From NCBI RefSeq assembly GCF_013409505.1, contig NZ_JACCBN010000001.1, forward strand, positions 3,658,001-3,722,000: a stretch of DNA of 64,000 nucleotides. The letters run 5' to 3'. This document shows, piece after piece, positions 33,780 to 41,953 of this stretch; position 1 is the stretch's first letter; each line of letters opens with the position of its first letter. The position numbers and the translations under genes were made by a program. This DNA is from Actinomycetospora corticicola. GTDB lineage: Bacteria > Actinomycetota > Actinomycetes > Mycobacteriales > Pseudonocardiaceae. Under the pieces are notes generated by a model, which saw only the letters and a program-made list of their open reading frames with translations, had not been told where the DNA came from and did no database searches.

Positions 33780-33995
33780 ATGCGCCCGGAGCGCGGACTC
33801 GTGCTCGTCCTGGGGATGTACGTCGCGGTGTCGGTGGCCTGCGCACTGCTCGGCGTCGCCGCGCTGGTCTACCGGACGCTGGGACACCGCTGCGACATCA
33901 GCACGCTCGGCCCGGTCGTGGTCCTCGTGGCCGCCTCGGCGACCGCGACCGCCGGGGCCGCGATGATCGCCGTGGTCCGGCGCAGCCGAGCGTGA
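33780..33995 (+). CDS. Small two-helix membrane protein
   Basis: 71 residues from ATG 33780, 3 bases after the previous stop. Two hydrophobic helices (about 7-31 and 43-66) with an HRCDIS linker. Third gene of the lipoprotein operon; unknown function. Confidence 0.6.
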   Translation: MRPERGLVLVLGMYVAVSVACALLGVAALVYRTLGHRCDISTLGPVVVLVAASATATAGAAMIAVVRRSRA

Positions 33996-33997
33996 GC

Positions 33998-34024
33998 CGG
34001 CGGCCGCACCGCGCGCGGCCGCCG
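33998..34024. terminator. Bidirectional terminator hairpin
   Basis: A 10-bp perfect stem, CGGCGGCCGC against GCGGCCGCCG, with a 7-base loop between convergent genes (33995 and 34162). No T-run. The remaining bases up to 34161 show nothing else. Confidence 0.7.
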
Positions 34025-34161
34025 TCGTCGGTCCGGCCGAAGCCGCCCTCTCGATCACCGCCTCGTGGTCACAGTCGACGACCCGGAAGCGGTCGTGAAC
34101 GCCGTCAACGGAGCGGCCGGCGGCGGGTGAAGGGGCGACGCCCTGGTGGGTGAGTAGTCGA

Positions 34162-35064
34162 TCACCAGGGAGCCCCGACGTCCGCACACCGGCTCCAGTC
34201 CTGCTGCAGGAGTTCCTCGAGCAGCGCGGTCTCCGCCCGACCCGGCGTCCTGCGCACGCCGGCGAGTACCGGCTCGGTCAGGGCCGGCCGCAGCGGGCGC
34301 GTCAGGCCCTCGCAGCCATCGGGTATCGCGGACAGCGGGGCGACGGTCACACCGAGGCCCTCGGCGACGAGCCGGACCGCGGTCGAGACCTGCGAGGCCC
34401 GGCCGACCGTGCGCGGGGCGAGACCGTGATCGCCGAACAGACCCGCCAGGTACTCATCGAGCTTGCTCCCGCGCCGGAAACGCACCCACCCCTCGTCCGC
34501 GAGATCGGCCGGTGCGAGCGGCTCGTCGCGGCACGAGAGCGGATGGTCCGGCGGCAGCACGGCGACGTAGGACTCCTCCCCCAGCTCGCGGACGTCGAAC
34601 AGACATCCCGGGGGAATCTCGTGCACCAGGACCATGTCGAGCAGGCCCTGGCGGGCGAGCCGCTCCATCTCCGCCGGGTCGGGTTCCTCGTGGATGGTGA
34701 CCTGCAGACGCGGATGGCGGCGGCGCAGCCGCCCGAGGGCACGCGGGAGCTGGCGGGCCCCGAGCCCGAGGTGGACGGCGATCACCAGTTCACCCGCCAG
34801 ATCACCGTCAGCAGCGCGGGCGGCGGTGAAGGCGCGTCGAGAGGCCGTCGCGGCGACCTCGGCCTCGGCCAGGAAGGCCCTCCCCGCCACCGTCGGAGTC
34901 ATGCCGTGCGCCGTCCGCGCGAAGAGGCGTACCCCGACCTGCTTCTCCAACGTGCCGATCTGCTGGGACAGCGACGGCTGCGCCATGCCCAGCCGCTCGG
35001 CGGCCGCGGTGATGCTGCCCTCCTCGGCGACGGTCAGGGCGTACTCGTACTGCCGCAGGTTCAC
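34162..35064 (-). CDS. LysR-family transcriptional regulator
   Basis: 300 residues. N-terminal HTH MNLRQYEYALTVAEEG, then ITAAAERLGMAQPSLSQQIGTLEKQVGVRLFARTAHGMTPT; the substrate-binding domain follows. It is divergent from an SDR gene, with a perfect ATAG-N7-CTAT dyad beside its start, so it probably regulates itself and the SDR. Confidence 0.92.
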   Translation of the reverse strand: MNLRQYEYALTVAEEGSITAAAERLGMAQPSLSQQIGTLEKQVGVRLFARTAHGMTPTVAGRAFLAEAEVAATASRRAFTAARAADGDLAGELVIAVHLGLGARQLPRALGRLRRRHPRLQVTIHEEPDPAEMERLARQGLLDMVLVHEIPPGCLFDVRELGEESYVAVLPPDHPLSCRDEPLAPADLADEGWVRFRRGSKLDEYLAGLFGDHGLAPRTVGRASQVSTAVRLVAEGLGVTVAPLSAIPDGCEGLTRPLRPALTEPVLAGVRRTPGRAETALLEELLQQDWSRCADVGAPW

Positions 35065-35075
35065 GTGGACCTCCC

Positions 35076-35096
35076 GACATAGGCGTCACCTATGTC
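35076..35096. promoter_or_regulatory. LysR-type T-N11-A dyad
   Basis: GACATAGG-N5-CCTATGTC, perfect 8-base arms, containing ATAG-N7-CTAT (T-N11-A). A second ATAG starts at 35101, 22 bases from the first, and a CTAT at 35122, as expected for a tetrameric LysR footprint across the divergent promoters. Confidence 0.7.
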
Positions 35097-35186
35097 GAGG
35101 ATAGCGGCGACGCCATTGTGCCTATGAGGTCGCGATGCGACCGTTCGGGCTGCACGGCCCAGGCCCGATCAGCAGAAGGAACAGGA

Positions 35187-35936
35187 ATGCGTCTCGAGAA
35201 CAAGGTCGCTCTGGTCACCGGTGCAGGCGCCGGTCTCGGTCACGCCATCGCCGCGAGATTCGCCGCCGAGGGCGCCCACGTCTACATCACCGGCCGCCGG
35301 GCGGACGTGCTCGACCAGGCAGCCGCCTCGGTGAACGGCCGCGTCACGGCGGTCCCCGCGGACTCCACGTCGACCTCCGACCTCGTGGACCTGGCCGAGA
35401 CCATCCGGCGAGAGAGCGGACACCTCGACATCCTCGTCGCCAACGCGGGCATCATCGAACGCGCCGACCTCGGGGAGATCTCCGAGGACCACTACGACCG
35501 CATCTTCGACACCGACGCCCGCGGGACGATGTTCACCGTCCAGACGGCGCTGCCCCTGATGCCGGTCGGCGGATCCATCGTCCTCGTCGGCTCGATCCAG
35601 GGCGTGAAGGGACTCCCTGGATCGACCACCTACAGCGCCGCGAAAGCGGCCGTGCGGTCCTACGCCCGGGTCTGGGCCGCCGAGTTCGGGGACCGAGGCC
35701 TCCGGGTCAACGTCCTGAGCCCGGGCCCGTTCGACACACCGATCATCGACGGACAGGCCGAGTACTTCGGCCAGGACCCCGCCCAGTTGCGGGAACGGAT
35801 GGCGACCCACGTCCCCCTCGGGCGCCTCGGCCGACCCGACGAGCTCGCCGCCGCAGCGCTGTTCCTCGCCTCCGACGACAGCAGCTTCATGACCGGAGCC
35901 GAACTCTGCGTCGACGGCGGAATGGCCCAGGTCTGA
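35187..35936 (+). CDS. Short-chain dehydrogenase/reductase
   Basis: 249 residues from ATG 35187 with AGAAGGAACAGG upstream; an earlier in-frame ATG at 35118 lies inside the regulatory region. TGAGAGLGHAI cofactor loop, NAG in VANAGIIE, and YSAAK catalytic pair after GSIQG. Probably an NAD(P)H-dependent carbonyl reductase controlled by the divergent LysR protein. Confidence 0.9.
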   Translation: MRLENKVALVTGAGAGLGHAIAARFAAEGAHVYITGRRADVLDQAAASVNGRVTAVPADSTSTSDLVDLAETIRRESGHLDILVANAGIIERADLGEISEDHYDRIFDTDARGTMFTVQTALPLMPVGGSIVLVGSIQGVKGLPGSTTYSAAKAAVRSYARVWAAEFGDRGLRVNVLSPGPFDTPIIDGQAEYFGQDPAQLRERMATHVPLGRLGRPDELAAAALFLASDDSSFMTGAELCVDGGMAQV

Positions 35937-36001
35937 CACCACCGACGCTCACCCACCCACCGGCCTCACCGGCGGACACCGGCGCTGCGCGCCGTCAGGC
36001 C

Positions 36002-36027
36002 GGAGACCCGGGATCGAGCCCGGCTCC
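36002..36027. terminator. Terminator hairpin between convergent genes
   Basis: GGAG and CCGGG pair with CCCGG and CTCC around a 6-base loop, with a 2-base bulge. It lies between the SDR stop (35936) and the GlxA-type gene end (36036), so it could serve either strand. Confidence 0.5.
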
Positions 36028-36035
36028 CGCAGTCC

Positions 36036-36995
36036 TCAGCCGTGGAAGTTGCGCCGATAGGCCGACGGCGACACCTGCATCACCGCGCGCATGTGCAGGC
36101 GCATCGCCGCCGCAGTTCCGAAGCCGCACCGCGTGGCGACCGCGTCGATGCCCAGCTCGGTCGTCTCGAGCAGCTCGCGTGCCCGCTCGAGACGCCGCGC
36201 GAGCAGCCACTGCGCGGGCGAGGTTCCCGTCTCCTCCCGGAAGCGGCGCGACAGGGTGCGCGTGCTGACCCCCTCGCGTTCGGCGAGATCGCGCAAGCTC
36301 AGCGGGCGATCGAGATGCTCGAGCGCCCAGCTCCGCGCGCGAGCCGTCCCCGCGACGCCGTCCTCCACCACGGGACGCGCGATGAGCTGGGCCTCCCCGG
36401 CCTGGCGGTGCGGCGGCATCACCACGCGACGAGCCACGACACCGCCCACCGACGCGCCGTGGTCGCTGCGCACGATGTGCAGGCACATGTCCGCCACGGA
36501 GGCGACCCCGGCCGAGGTGAGGACATCGCCATCGGCGGTGTAGAGCACCTCCGGGCGCACCCGCACGGCGGGGAAACGCTCGCGGAACGCCGCCACTCGC
36601 GCCCAATGGGTGGTGGCCTCCCGGCCGTCGAGGAGCCCGGCCTCGGCCACCAGGAAAGCGGCCGTACAGATCGACGCCACCCGCGTGCCGGGTCGGACAC
36701 GGCGCAGTGCGGCTGTCATCGCGCTCTGTTCAGCCTCCGAGACACTCACCGCGTCGCGATCGGTCGAGGCCACGATGACCGTGGACACCTCGTCGAGCAG
36801 TTCCGGTCCGTGCTCGACCCCCAGGCAGAAGTCCCCGTCCGCGCGGACCGGGCCCGCCTCGAGAGCACACGTCATCACCTCGTAGAACGGTCGGCCCTCG
36901 GCGTCGCAGGCCTCGCCGAACACGCGATGCACGATTCCCAGCTCCATGGCCAGAACGCCGTCTCGAACCAGGACCGCGATCCGGTGCTGCTCCAT
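36036..36995 (-). CDS. GlxA-family regulator (DJ-1/PfpI domain plus AraC HTH)
   Basis: 319 residues from ATG 36995 with GGGAGG upstream. An N-terminal DJ-1/PfpI-like domain spans about 1-180, with the nucleophile-elbow cysteine in SICTAAFLVAEAG. A C-terminal AraC-type double HTH follows (LSLRDLAEREGVSTRTLSRRFREETGTSPAQWLLARRLERARELLE, then IDAVATRCGFGTAAAMRLHMRAV). Divergent from the PPOX/CMD pair, which it probably controls. Confidence 0.92.
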   Translation of the reverse strand: MEQHRIAVLVRDGVLAMELGIVHRVFGEACDAEGRPFYEVMTCALEAGPVRADGDFCLGVEHGPELLDEVSTVIVASTDRDAVSVSEAEQSAMTAALRRVRPGTRVASICTAAFLVAEAGLLDGREATTHWARVAAFRERFPAVRVRPEVLYTADGDVLTSAGVASVADMCLHIVRSDHGASVGGVVARRVVMPPHRQAGEAQLIARPVVEDGVAGTARARSWALEHLDRPLSLRDLAEREGVSTRTLSRRFREETGTSPAQWLLARRLERARELLETTELGIDAVATRCGFGTAAAMRLHMRAVMQVSPSAYRRNFHG

Positions 36996-37065
36996 GGCTC
37001 GATCCTCCCACTGCCTGTCCCGACGACCGCTCGTGGCGAGCAGGAGAACGGCCGACACTGCCCTC

Positions 37066-37485
37066 GTGCTTCCCCCCTCGGCCCGAGAACTGATCCTCAG
37101 CGGGACGGCCCTCGCCCACATGACGACCCTGAACCCCGACGGCTCACCCCAGGTGAGCGTCGTCTGGGCGGGCCTGGACGGCGACCGCATCATCACCGGG
37201 CACTTCGGCCGCTACCGCAAGATCACCAACCTTCTCCGGGATCCACGGATCGCCCTGTCGTTCGTCGGCCCCACGCCGCTGCCCAACGGAATGCACCCCA
37301 ACCTCGTCGTCTACGGAACCGCCGAGATCAGCGACGGTGGCGCCGCCGAGCTGGTCGGACGTCTGGCCAAGGTCTACATCGCCCCGGACTTCGACTACCC
37401 GATGCCGCCCGGGCCGCCGCCCGGTCACGTGATCACCACGACCGTGCGCCGCATCGCCGGTGTCGGACCCTGGATGGACGCATGA
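37066..37485 (+). CDS. PPOX-class (FMN/F420-dependent) oxidoreductase
   Basis: 139 residues from GTG 37066 (AGGAG lies rather far, about 19 bases, upstream). Split-barrel flavin fold: ALAHMTTLNPDGSPQVSVVWAGLDGDRIITGHFGRYRKITNLLRDPRIALSF is typical of pyridoxamine-phosphate-oxidase-like F420 or FMN enzymes of actinomycetes. Overlaps the following CMD gene (ATGA). Confidence 0.87.
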   Translation: MLPPSARELILSGTALAHMTTLNPDGSPQVSVVWAGLDGDRIITGHFGRYRKITNLLRDPRIALSFVGPTPLPNGMHPNLVVYGTAEISDGGAAELVGRLAKVYIAPDFDYPMPPGPPPGHVITTTVRRIAGVGPWMDA

Positions 37486-37829
37486 GCACCCAGACGCCGG
37501 GGCCCGGGCGTCGCAGCATCGGCGACATCACCCCGAAGCTCGCCGAGCTCACCGACGACGTGCTCTACGCCGACGTCTGGGAACGTCCCGGCCTGAGCAA
37601 GCGCGACCGCAGCCTCGTCACCGCCGCCGCACTCGTCGCGCTCTACCGCGCCGACGAGCTGAACCTGCACCTCGGGCTGGCCCTCGACAACGGCGTCACC
37701 GCCGACGAGCTCACGGAACTCATCACCCATCTGGCCTTCTACACCGGCTGGCCCTGCTCGGTGACCGCAGCCAAGCAGCTGCGCGCCATCCTCGCTGATC
37801 GCCCGGAGAACGAAGCCCCTCGACCCTGA
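37482..37829 (+). CDS. Carboxymuconolactone decarboxylase (CMD/AhpD-like) family protein
   Basis: 115 residues from ATG 37482, overlapping the PPOX gene. CMD fold: KRDRSLVTAAALVALYRADELNLHLGLALDNGVTADELTELITHLAFYTGWP. The AhpD CxxC pair is absent, so peroxidase-partner activity is unlikely; it may be a decarboxylase or redox-fold protein. Forms a two-gene operon with the flavin enzyme, facing the GlxA-type regulator. Confidence 0.87.
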   Translation: MSTQTPGPGRRSIGDITPKLAELTDDVLYADVWERPGLSKRDRSLVTAAALVALYRADELNLHLGLALDNGVTADELTELITHLAFYTGWPCSVTAAKQLRAILADRPENEAPRP

Positions 37830-37902
37830 ACGGCCCCGGCCCGGAAGACGTCAGGGGTGAGCACGATCGAAGATCGACGCAGCCGCGTCGGTCCGGCGTC
37901 GC

Positions 37903-38637
37903 TCAGACCTGGGCATAGCCCCCGTCGACGGCGAGCTCGGAGCCGTTGACGTACGAGGACGCGTCCGAGGCGAGGAAGACCGCTGCCGCAGCGATCTCCC
38001 GGGGTTCGGCGAGCCGGCCGAGCGGGATCGAGGCCTCGCCGGCTGCGAGCTCGTCGGCGGGCACCAGGTCGATCAGCCCCTGCGTGCGCGTCGCCCCGGG
38101 CGAGAGCACGTTGATGCGGTAGCGGCGCTCCCCCGCGCCGTGGGCGAAACCCCGCACCAGGTTGCGGATGGCGGCCTTGGTCGCCCCGTACACGGGGAGG
38201 AACGGCTCCGGACGCGAGGCCGCCGTCGACCCGGTGACGATGACGGAGGCCCCGGGCGCGAGCAGCGGCAGCGCCTTCTGCACGGTGAACAGCGAACCCT
38301 TCACGTTGACCGTGAACATGGTGTCGAACTGTTCCTCGGTGATCTCTCCCAACGGTGCCACGATCCCTACCCCCGCGTTCGCGACGAGCACGTCGATCCG
38401 ACCCGCCTGCTCGGCGACGGTCGAGTAGAGCGCGTCGAGGTCCTCGAGCCGGCCCACGTCGCACCGGACCCCGCTCACTCCGGGACCGAGCTCGGCCACG
38501 ACCTCGTCGAGCTGCTCCTGCCGACGGCCCGCGACGAACACCCGTGCGCCCTCGGCCACGTAGGCCCGCGCGATCGCCAGCCCGATCCCCGCGTTCCCTC
38601 CGGTCACGACCGCGACCTTGCCGTCCAGCACCGTCAT
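37903..38637 (-). CDS. Short-chain dehydrogenase/reductase
   Basis: 244 residues from ATG 38637 (GGGGAGG upstream; longer starts would cover the operator). TGGNAGIGLAI cofactor loop, NAG in VANAGVGI, and YGATK catalytic motif. It lies directly behind a 52-bp inverted repeat and is downstream of the TetR gene at 38739, which likely represses it. Confidence 0.9.
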   Translation of the reverse strand: MTVLDGKVAVVTGGNAGIGLAIARAYVAEGARVFVAGRRQEQLDEVVAELGPGVSGVRCDVGRLEDLDALYSTVAEQAGRIDVLVANAGVGIVAPLGEITEEQFDTMFTVNVKGSLFTVQKALPLLAPGASVIVTGSTAASRPEPFLPVYGATKAAIRNLVRGFAHGAGERRYRINVLSPGATRTQGLIDLVPADELAAGEASIPLGRLAEPREIAAAAVFLASDASSYVNGSELAVDGGYAQV

Positions 38638-38649
38638 GATGACCTCCCC

Positions 38650-38701
38650 GTTCTTGACCGTTCGGTCCATATCATCCGATGTGGACCATACGGTCAAGAA
38701 C
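38650..38701. promoter_or_regulatory. 52-bp inverted repeat operator
   Basis: Arms GTTCTTGACCGTTCGGTCCA (38650-38669) and TGGACCATACGGTCAAGAAC (38682-38701) agree at 18 of 20 positions. It sits between the TetR stop and the SDR start, giving the SDR its own regulated promoter. The inner GGTCCA/TGGACC half-sites recur before the TetR gene. Confidence 0.75.
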
Positions 38702-38738
38702 TAGGGTGGTGTCACGTCCCACAGGACCCCGGCGTCGC

Positions 38739-39329
38739 TCACGGCCTCGGCAGCAAACCCCGGAGCAGGGTCTCCGCCATCGCCGACAGGGCGGCCGGGT
38801 CCTGGCCGGTGCGACCGAGGACCAGCAGCCCGAGCTGACCCGCGAGCACCGCCGGGGCGGCCTCGTCGGGGTCGACGTGGGGGGCGACGTCACCCTCGAG
38901 CTGCGCTCGACGGATCGCCTCCGCCAGCCGCGCCGTGGTCGCGGCGTAGCTGCGCCGGGCCTCGACGGCCGCCTCGGGCATGGTCGCGGACAGCTCCATC
39001 GCCGTGTTCGCGAGCAGACACCCCCGCCGGGCCTCGACTCCGTCCGGATCGCCCATCGGGCCGGTCACGAAGTCGCGAACCACCTCGACCGCGCGGTCGG
39101 CCTGCTCGAGCCGCGCCCGCAGCATCCGGTCGTTGGCGTCGTCGTAGTCGCGGAGCACCCGGAGGAACAGGCTCCGTTTGTCCCCGAACGCCCCGTACAG
39201 GCTCCCCTTGCCGAGGCCGCTGGCCGCCAGGAGATCCTCCAGCGAGGTGCCCGCGTAGCCCTGGTCCCAGAACGTCGCCTGCACCGAGGACAGGACGCGC
39301 TGCTCGTCGAACTGACGGGGACGCGGCAC
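38739..39329 (-). CDS. TetR-family transcriptional regulator
   Basis: 196 residues. HTH region DEQRVLSSVQATFWDQGYAGTSLEDLLAASGLGKGSLYGAFGDKRSLFLRVL is characteristic of the branch controlling oxidoreductase genes. GGTCCA-type sites lie before both itself and the SDR gene it precedes, indicating autoregulation and repression of the SDR. Confidence 0.92.
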   Translation of the reverse strand: MPRPRQFDEQRVLSSVQATFWDQGYAGTSLEDLLAASGLGKGSLYGAFGDKRSLFLRVLRDYDDANDRMLRARLEQADRAVEVVRDFVTGPMGDPDGVEARRGCLLANTAMELSATMPEAAVEARRSYAATTARLAEAIRRAQLEGDVAPHVDPDEAAPAVLAGQLGLLVLGRTGQDPAALSAMAETLLRGLLPRP

Positions 39330-39348
39330 GCCCCGACGTTACCGATGG

Positions 39349-39364
39349 TGGACCGATCAGTCCA
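39349..39364. promoter_or_regulatory. TetR autoregulatory site
   Basis: TGGACCGATCAGTCCA is a 14-of-16 palindrome about 20 bases upstream of the TetR start and shares the TGGAC half-site with the 38650-38701 operator. Confidence 0.6.
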
Positions 39365-39450
39365 AGACGACCGGTGGTCCTCGGGCCGTCCGCGCCGCGC
39401 TCCCCACGCCGCCGGCGCCGGAGATCTCGGGATACCGGATGCACCGATGT

Positions 39451-39487
39451 CCCGGGACGGACCGCCGCGGCGACGGTCCGTCCCGGG
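39451..39487. terminator. Strong terminator hairpin
   Basis: Perfect 14-bp stem CCCGGGACGGACCG/CGGTCCGTCCCGGG with a 9-base loop, downstream of the leftward gene at 39553-39900. A second, shorter hairpin (CCCGCCGGA/TCCGGCGGG, 39541-39567) spans that gene's stop. Both should insulate the TetR gene. Confidence 0.75.
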
Positions 39488-39552
39488 TCGCGCGCCGGCC
39501 CAGGCTCCCCCTCGATCGAGCCTGGGACGGCCGGTCTGCTCCCGCCGGACGC

Positions 39553-39900
39553 TCAGCCTCCGGCGGGGACCTCCTGGACGGTCGCGGCCGGGTCCGCACC
39601 GACATCGGTACCGGGAGCCGGGATCACCCACCCCACGAGGAAGGCGAATCCGATCCCGAGCACCCAGGGCCACAACGGCGTCGGCTCGATCCGATCCCGG
39701 GGCGGTGTCTCCGCGCAACCCGGCCGGTGCCCCTCGTCGAGCGTCGTCAGGGCGATCCCGTGAGCGGCCTGCCGGACGACAGGAACCCCCAGCTCTGCGG
39801 TCCTCGCGTCACTCGGGGACATCGCCGCCGGGCGTGCCGCACGACCGTCGCGTCGCTCGTCGCCGTGGAATCCCGCCCCGGTCGTCCGTCGAGTGCTCAC
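39553..39900 (-). CDS. Hypothetical single-pass membrane protein
   Basis: 115 residues from GTG 39900 (ATG 39822 is an alternative; neither has a strong ribosome site). Long hydrophilic N-terminal part, one hydrophobic helix near residues 76-95 (PLWPWVLGIGFAFLVGWVIP), short acidic tail. No family recognised; followed by strong terminators. Confidence 0.5.
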   Translation of the reverse strand: MSTRRTTGAGFHGDERRDGRAARPAAMSPSDARTAELGVPVVRQAAHGIALTTLDEGHRPGCAETPPRDRIEPTPLWPWVLGIGFAFLVGWVIPAPGTDVGADPAATVQEVPAGG

Positions 39901-40076
39901 ACCCGATCATCGCGGCGCGTCACCCGTTCGTGAGCGTCGTGCGCCTTGCGGTCTCCTGACGACGGCGCGGACCCCGCCCCGGCATCCCGGGCCGCAAGGC
40001 GATCGCAAGGTCATCCGGGCCGGGGGGCCCGTAGACAGGGACGCGCCTTGATCGACGATCCCGAGGAGCGGTTCAC

Positions 40077-40166
40077 ATGTTCGACTCGAAGCGTGAGGCC
40101 GTCGCGGCCACGACGTTGTGGCTGGGCGTGATCGCGGCGCTCGTGTACGGCCTGGGCCTGCTCTGA
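40077..40166 (+). CDS. 29-residue membrane peptide upstream of the alanine symporter
   Basis: ATG 40077 has GAGGAG at 8 bases. The product starts MFDSKREAVAATTLWLGV and is one transmembrane helix after a short charged N-terminus. It precedes the symporter gene by about 130 bases on the same strand. Tiny membrane peptides often act as transporter subunits (for example MetS- or KdpF-like), but no sequence match is claimed. Confidence 0.65.
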   Translation: MFDSKREAVAATTLWLGVIAALVYGLGLL

Positions 40167-40298
40167 CCGGGGCGGCCGGATCGCGAGCCGGAGCGGCTCG
40201 ACGACGAGCGGTTCGGTCGACGAACGGGCCGTCGGCCTGTCTGACGATCGCGTGACGAAGCGTCCCACCGGCTTGCCTTTTGCGGCGGAACGTCTGGG

Positions 40299-41900
40299 AT
40301 GTCCGTCATGACGGCTGTCGCTGCCACACCCCCCGCGATCGAGGTCCTCGCCCAGGACGGGGCGTCGTCCGGCGCCCTGGCCGCCGTCGAGGACGCGATC
40401 GACGCCGTCTTCACACCCGTCGCCGAGGGACTGTCGGCGATCGTGTTCGCGGAGATCCCACTCTTCGGGGTCTCGTTCCCCTGGATCGTCGGGTGGCTGA
40501 TCCTCGCCGCCCTGATCTTCACCGTCGTCTTCCGGGCGCCGCAGTTCCGCAGCTTCGGGCTCGCCGTGCGCATCGCCCGCGGCCGGTACACCGGGGACGA
40601 CGAGCCCGGCGAGATCTCGCACTTCCAGGCGCTGACGTCGGCGGTGTCCGGCACGGTCGGGCTCGGCAACATCGCCGGGGTCGGGGTCGCGGTCACCATC
40701 GGCGGTGCCGGTGCGACGCTCTGGATGATCGTGGCCGGGCTGCTGGGCATGTGCACCAAGTTCGTCGAGTGCACCCTCGGGGTCCGCTACCGCGAGCACC
40801 ACCCCGACGGGACCGTCTCCGGCGGGCCGATGCACTACCTGCGCCGCGGCATCGCCGAACGGTTCCCGACGACGTTCGGGCGCTCCCTCGGGAAGGTCCT
40901 CGCCGGCCTCGCCGCGGTGTTCATCCTCTTCTTCGGGGTCGCCGGCGGGAACATGTTCCAGGCCAACCAGACCTTCGCCCAGCTCACCGAGGTGACCGGC
41001 GGCGAGGCCGGCATCCTGGGTGGCGACGGTGCCGCGCTGGTCTTCGGCGTCCTGCTCGCGCTCCTGGTCGGAGCCGTCATCTTCGGCGGTATCCGCTCCG
41101 TCGGCCGCGTGACCAGCCGGCTGGTACCGACCATGGCGATCGTCTACGTGGTGGCCTGCCTGACCGTGCTGCTGGTCAACCTGCCCCTGATCCCGGCGGC
41201 GGTCGGCGCCATCGTCGGTGGGGCGTTCACGGGGGCCGGCGTCGCGGGCGGCGCGGTGGGCGCCCTGATCGTGGGCTTCCAGCGCGCCGCGTTCTCCAAC
41301 GAGGCCGGCCTCGGCTCCTCGCCCATCGCGCACTCCGCGGTGAAGACCCGGCACCCCGCGACCGAGGGTTACGTCGCGATGCTCGAGCCCTTCGTCGACA
41401 CCGTCGTGGTCTGCACCATGACCGCCCTGACGATCGTCGTCGCCGACACCCCGTTCTGGCGCGAGGCGCAGACCGCCGCGGCGGCCGGGGAGGACCCGTC
41501 GGGCGTCGTCGTCACCTCCTCGGCGTTCGAGACGGTGCTGCCCTGGTTCCCCTACGTGCTCACCCTCGCGGTCGCCCTCTTCGCGATCTCGACCATGATC
41601 ACCTGGGGCTACTACGGGCAGAAGGCCTGGACCTACCTCTTCGGGCGCAGCACCGTCTCCGAGCGCGTCTACCAGGCGGTCTTCAGCCTGTTCGTCGTGA
41701 TCGGCTCGGTGCTCACCCTCGGCTCCGTCCTGGACTTCGCCGACGCCGTGCTCTTCCTGCTGGCCCTGTTCAACATCATCGGGCTCTATCTGCTCGCACC
41801 GGTGGTCAAGCAGGAGGTCGACGCGTTCCGCGCCGCCCGGCGGTCCGGCGAGGTCGTCGAGATGGCACCCGCGGAACGCCGCGCCTCGACGAACGCCTGA
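40299..41900 (+). CDS. Alanine/glycine:cation symporter (AGCS family)
   Basis: 533 residues. The family signature SHFQALTSAVSGTVGLGNIAGV is present, about 9-11 hydrophobic helices follow, and there is a conserved AFSNEAGLGSSPIAHSAVKT segment. It imports alanine or glycine with Na+ or H+. ATG 40299 or the ATG three codons later could start translation. Preceded by the 29-residue membrane peptide. Confidence 0.92.
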   Translation: MSVMTAVAATPPAIEVLAQDGASSGALAAVEDAIDAVFTPVAEGLSAIVFAEIPLFGVSFPWIVGWLILAALIFTVVFRAPQFRSFGLAVRIARGRYTGDDEPGEISHFQALTSAVSGTVGLGNIAGVGVAVTIGGAGATLWMIVAGLLGMCTKFVECTLGVRYREHHPDGTVSGGPMHYLRRGIAERFPTTFGRSLGKVLAGLAAVFILFFGVAGGNMFQANQTFAQLTEVTGGEAGILGGDGAALVFGVLLALLVGAVIFGGIRSVGRVTSRLVPTMAIVYVVACLTVLLVNLPLIPAAVGAIVGGAFTGAGVAGGAVGALIVGFQRAAFSNEAGLGSSPIAHSAVKTRHPATEGYVAMLEPFVDTVVVCTMTALTIVVADTPFWREAQTAAAAGEDPSGVVVTSSAFETVLPWFPYVLTLAVALFAISTMITWGYYGQKAWTYLFGRSTVSERVYQAVFSLFVVIGSVLTLGSVLDFADAVLFLLALFNIIGLYLLAPVVKQEVDAFRAARRSGEVVEMAPAERRASTNA

Positions 41901-41953
41901 CCCACGACGGCCCGCCCGGTCGGCGGGCGGGCCCGCCGGGCAGCCTGTCCGGC

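Noticed and set aside
39901..40076. Possible glycine riboswitch before the alanine symporter region
   Set aside because: The conserved glycine-aptamer core was not found; the stretch only shows GC-rich sequence and a ribosome site for the 29-residue peptide.
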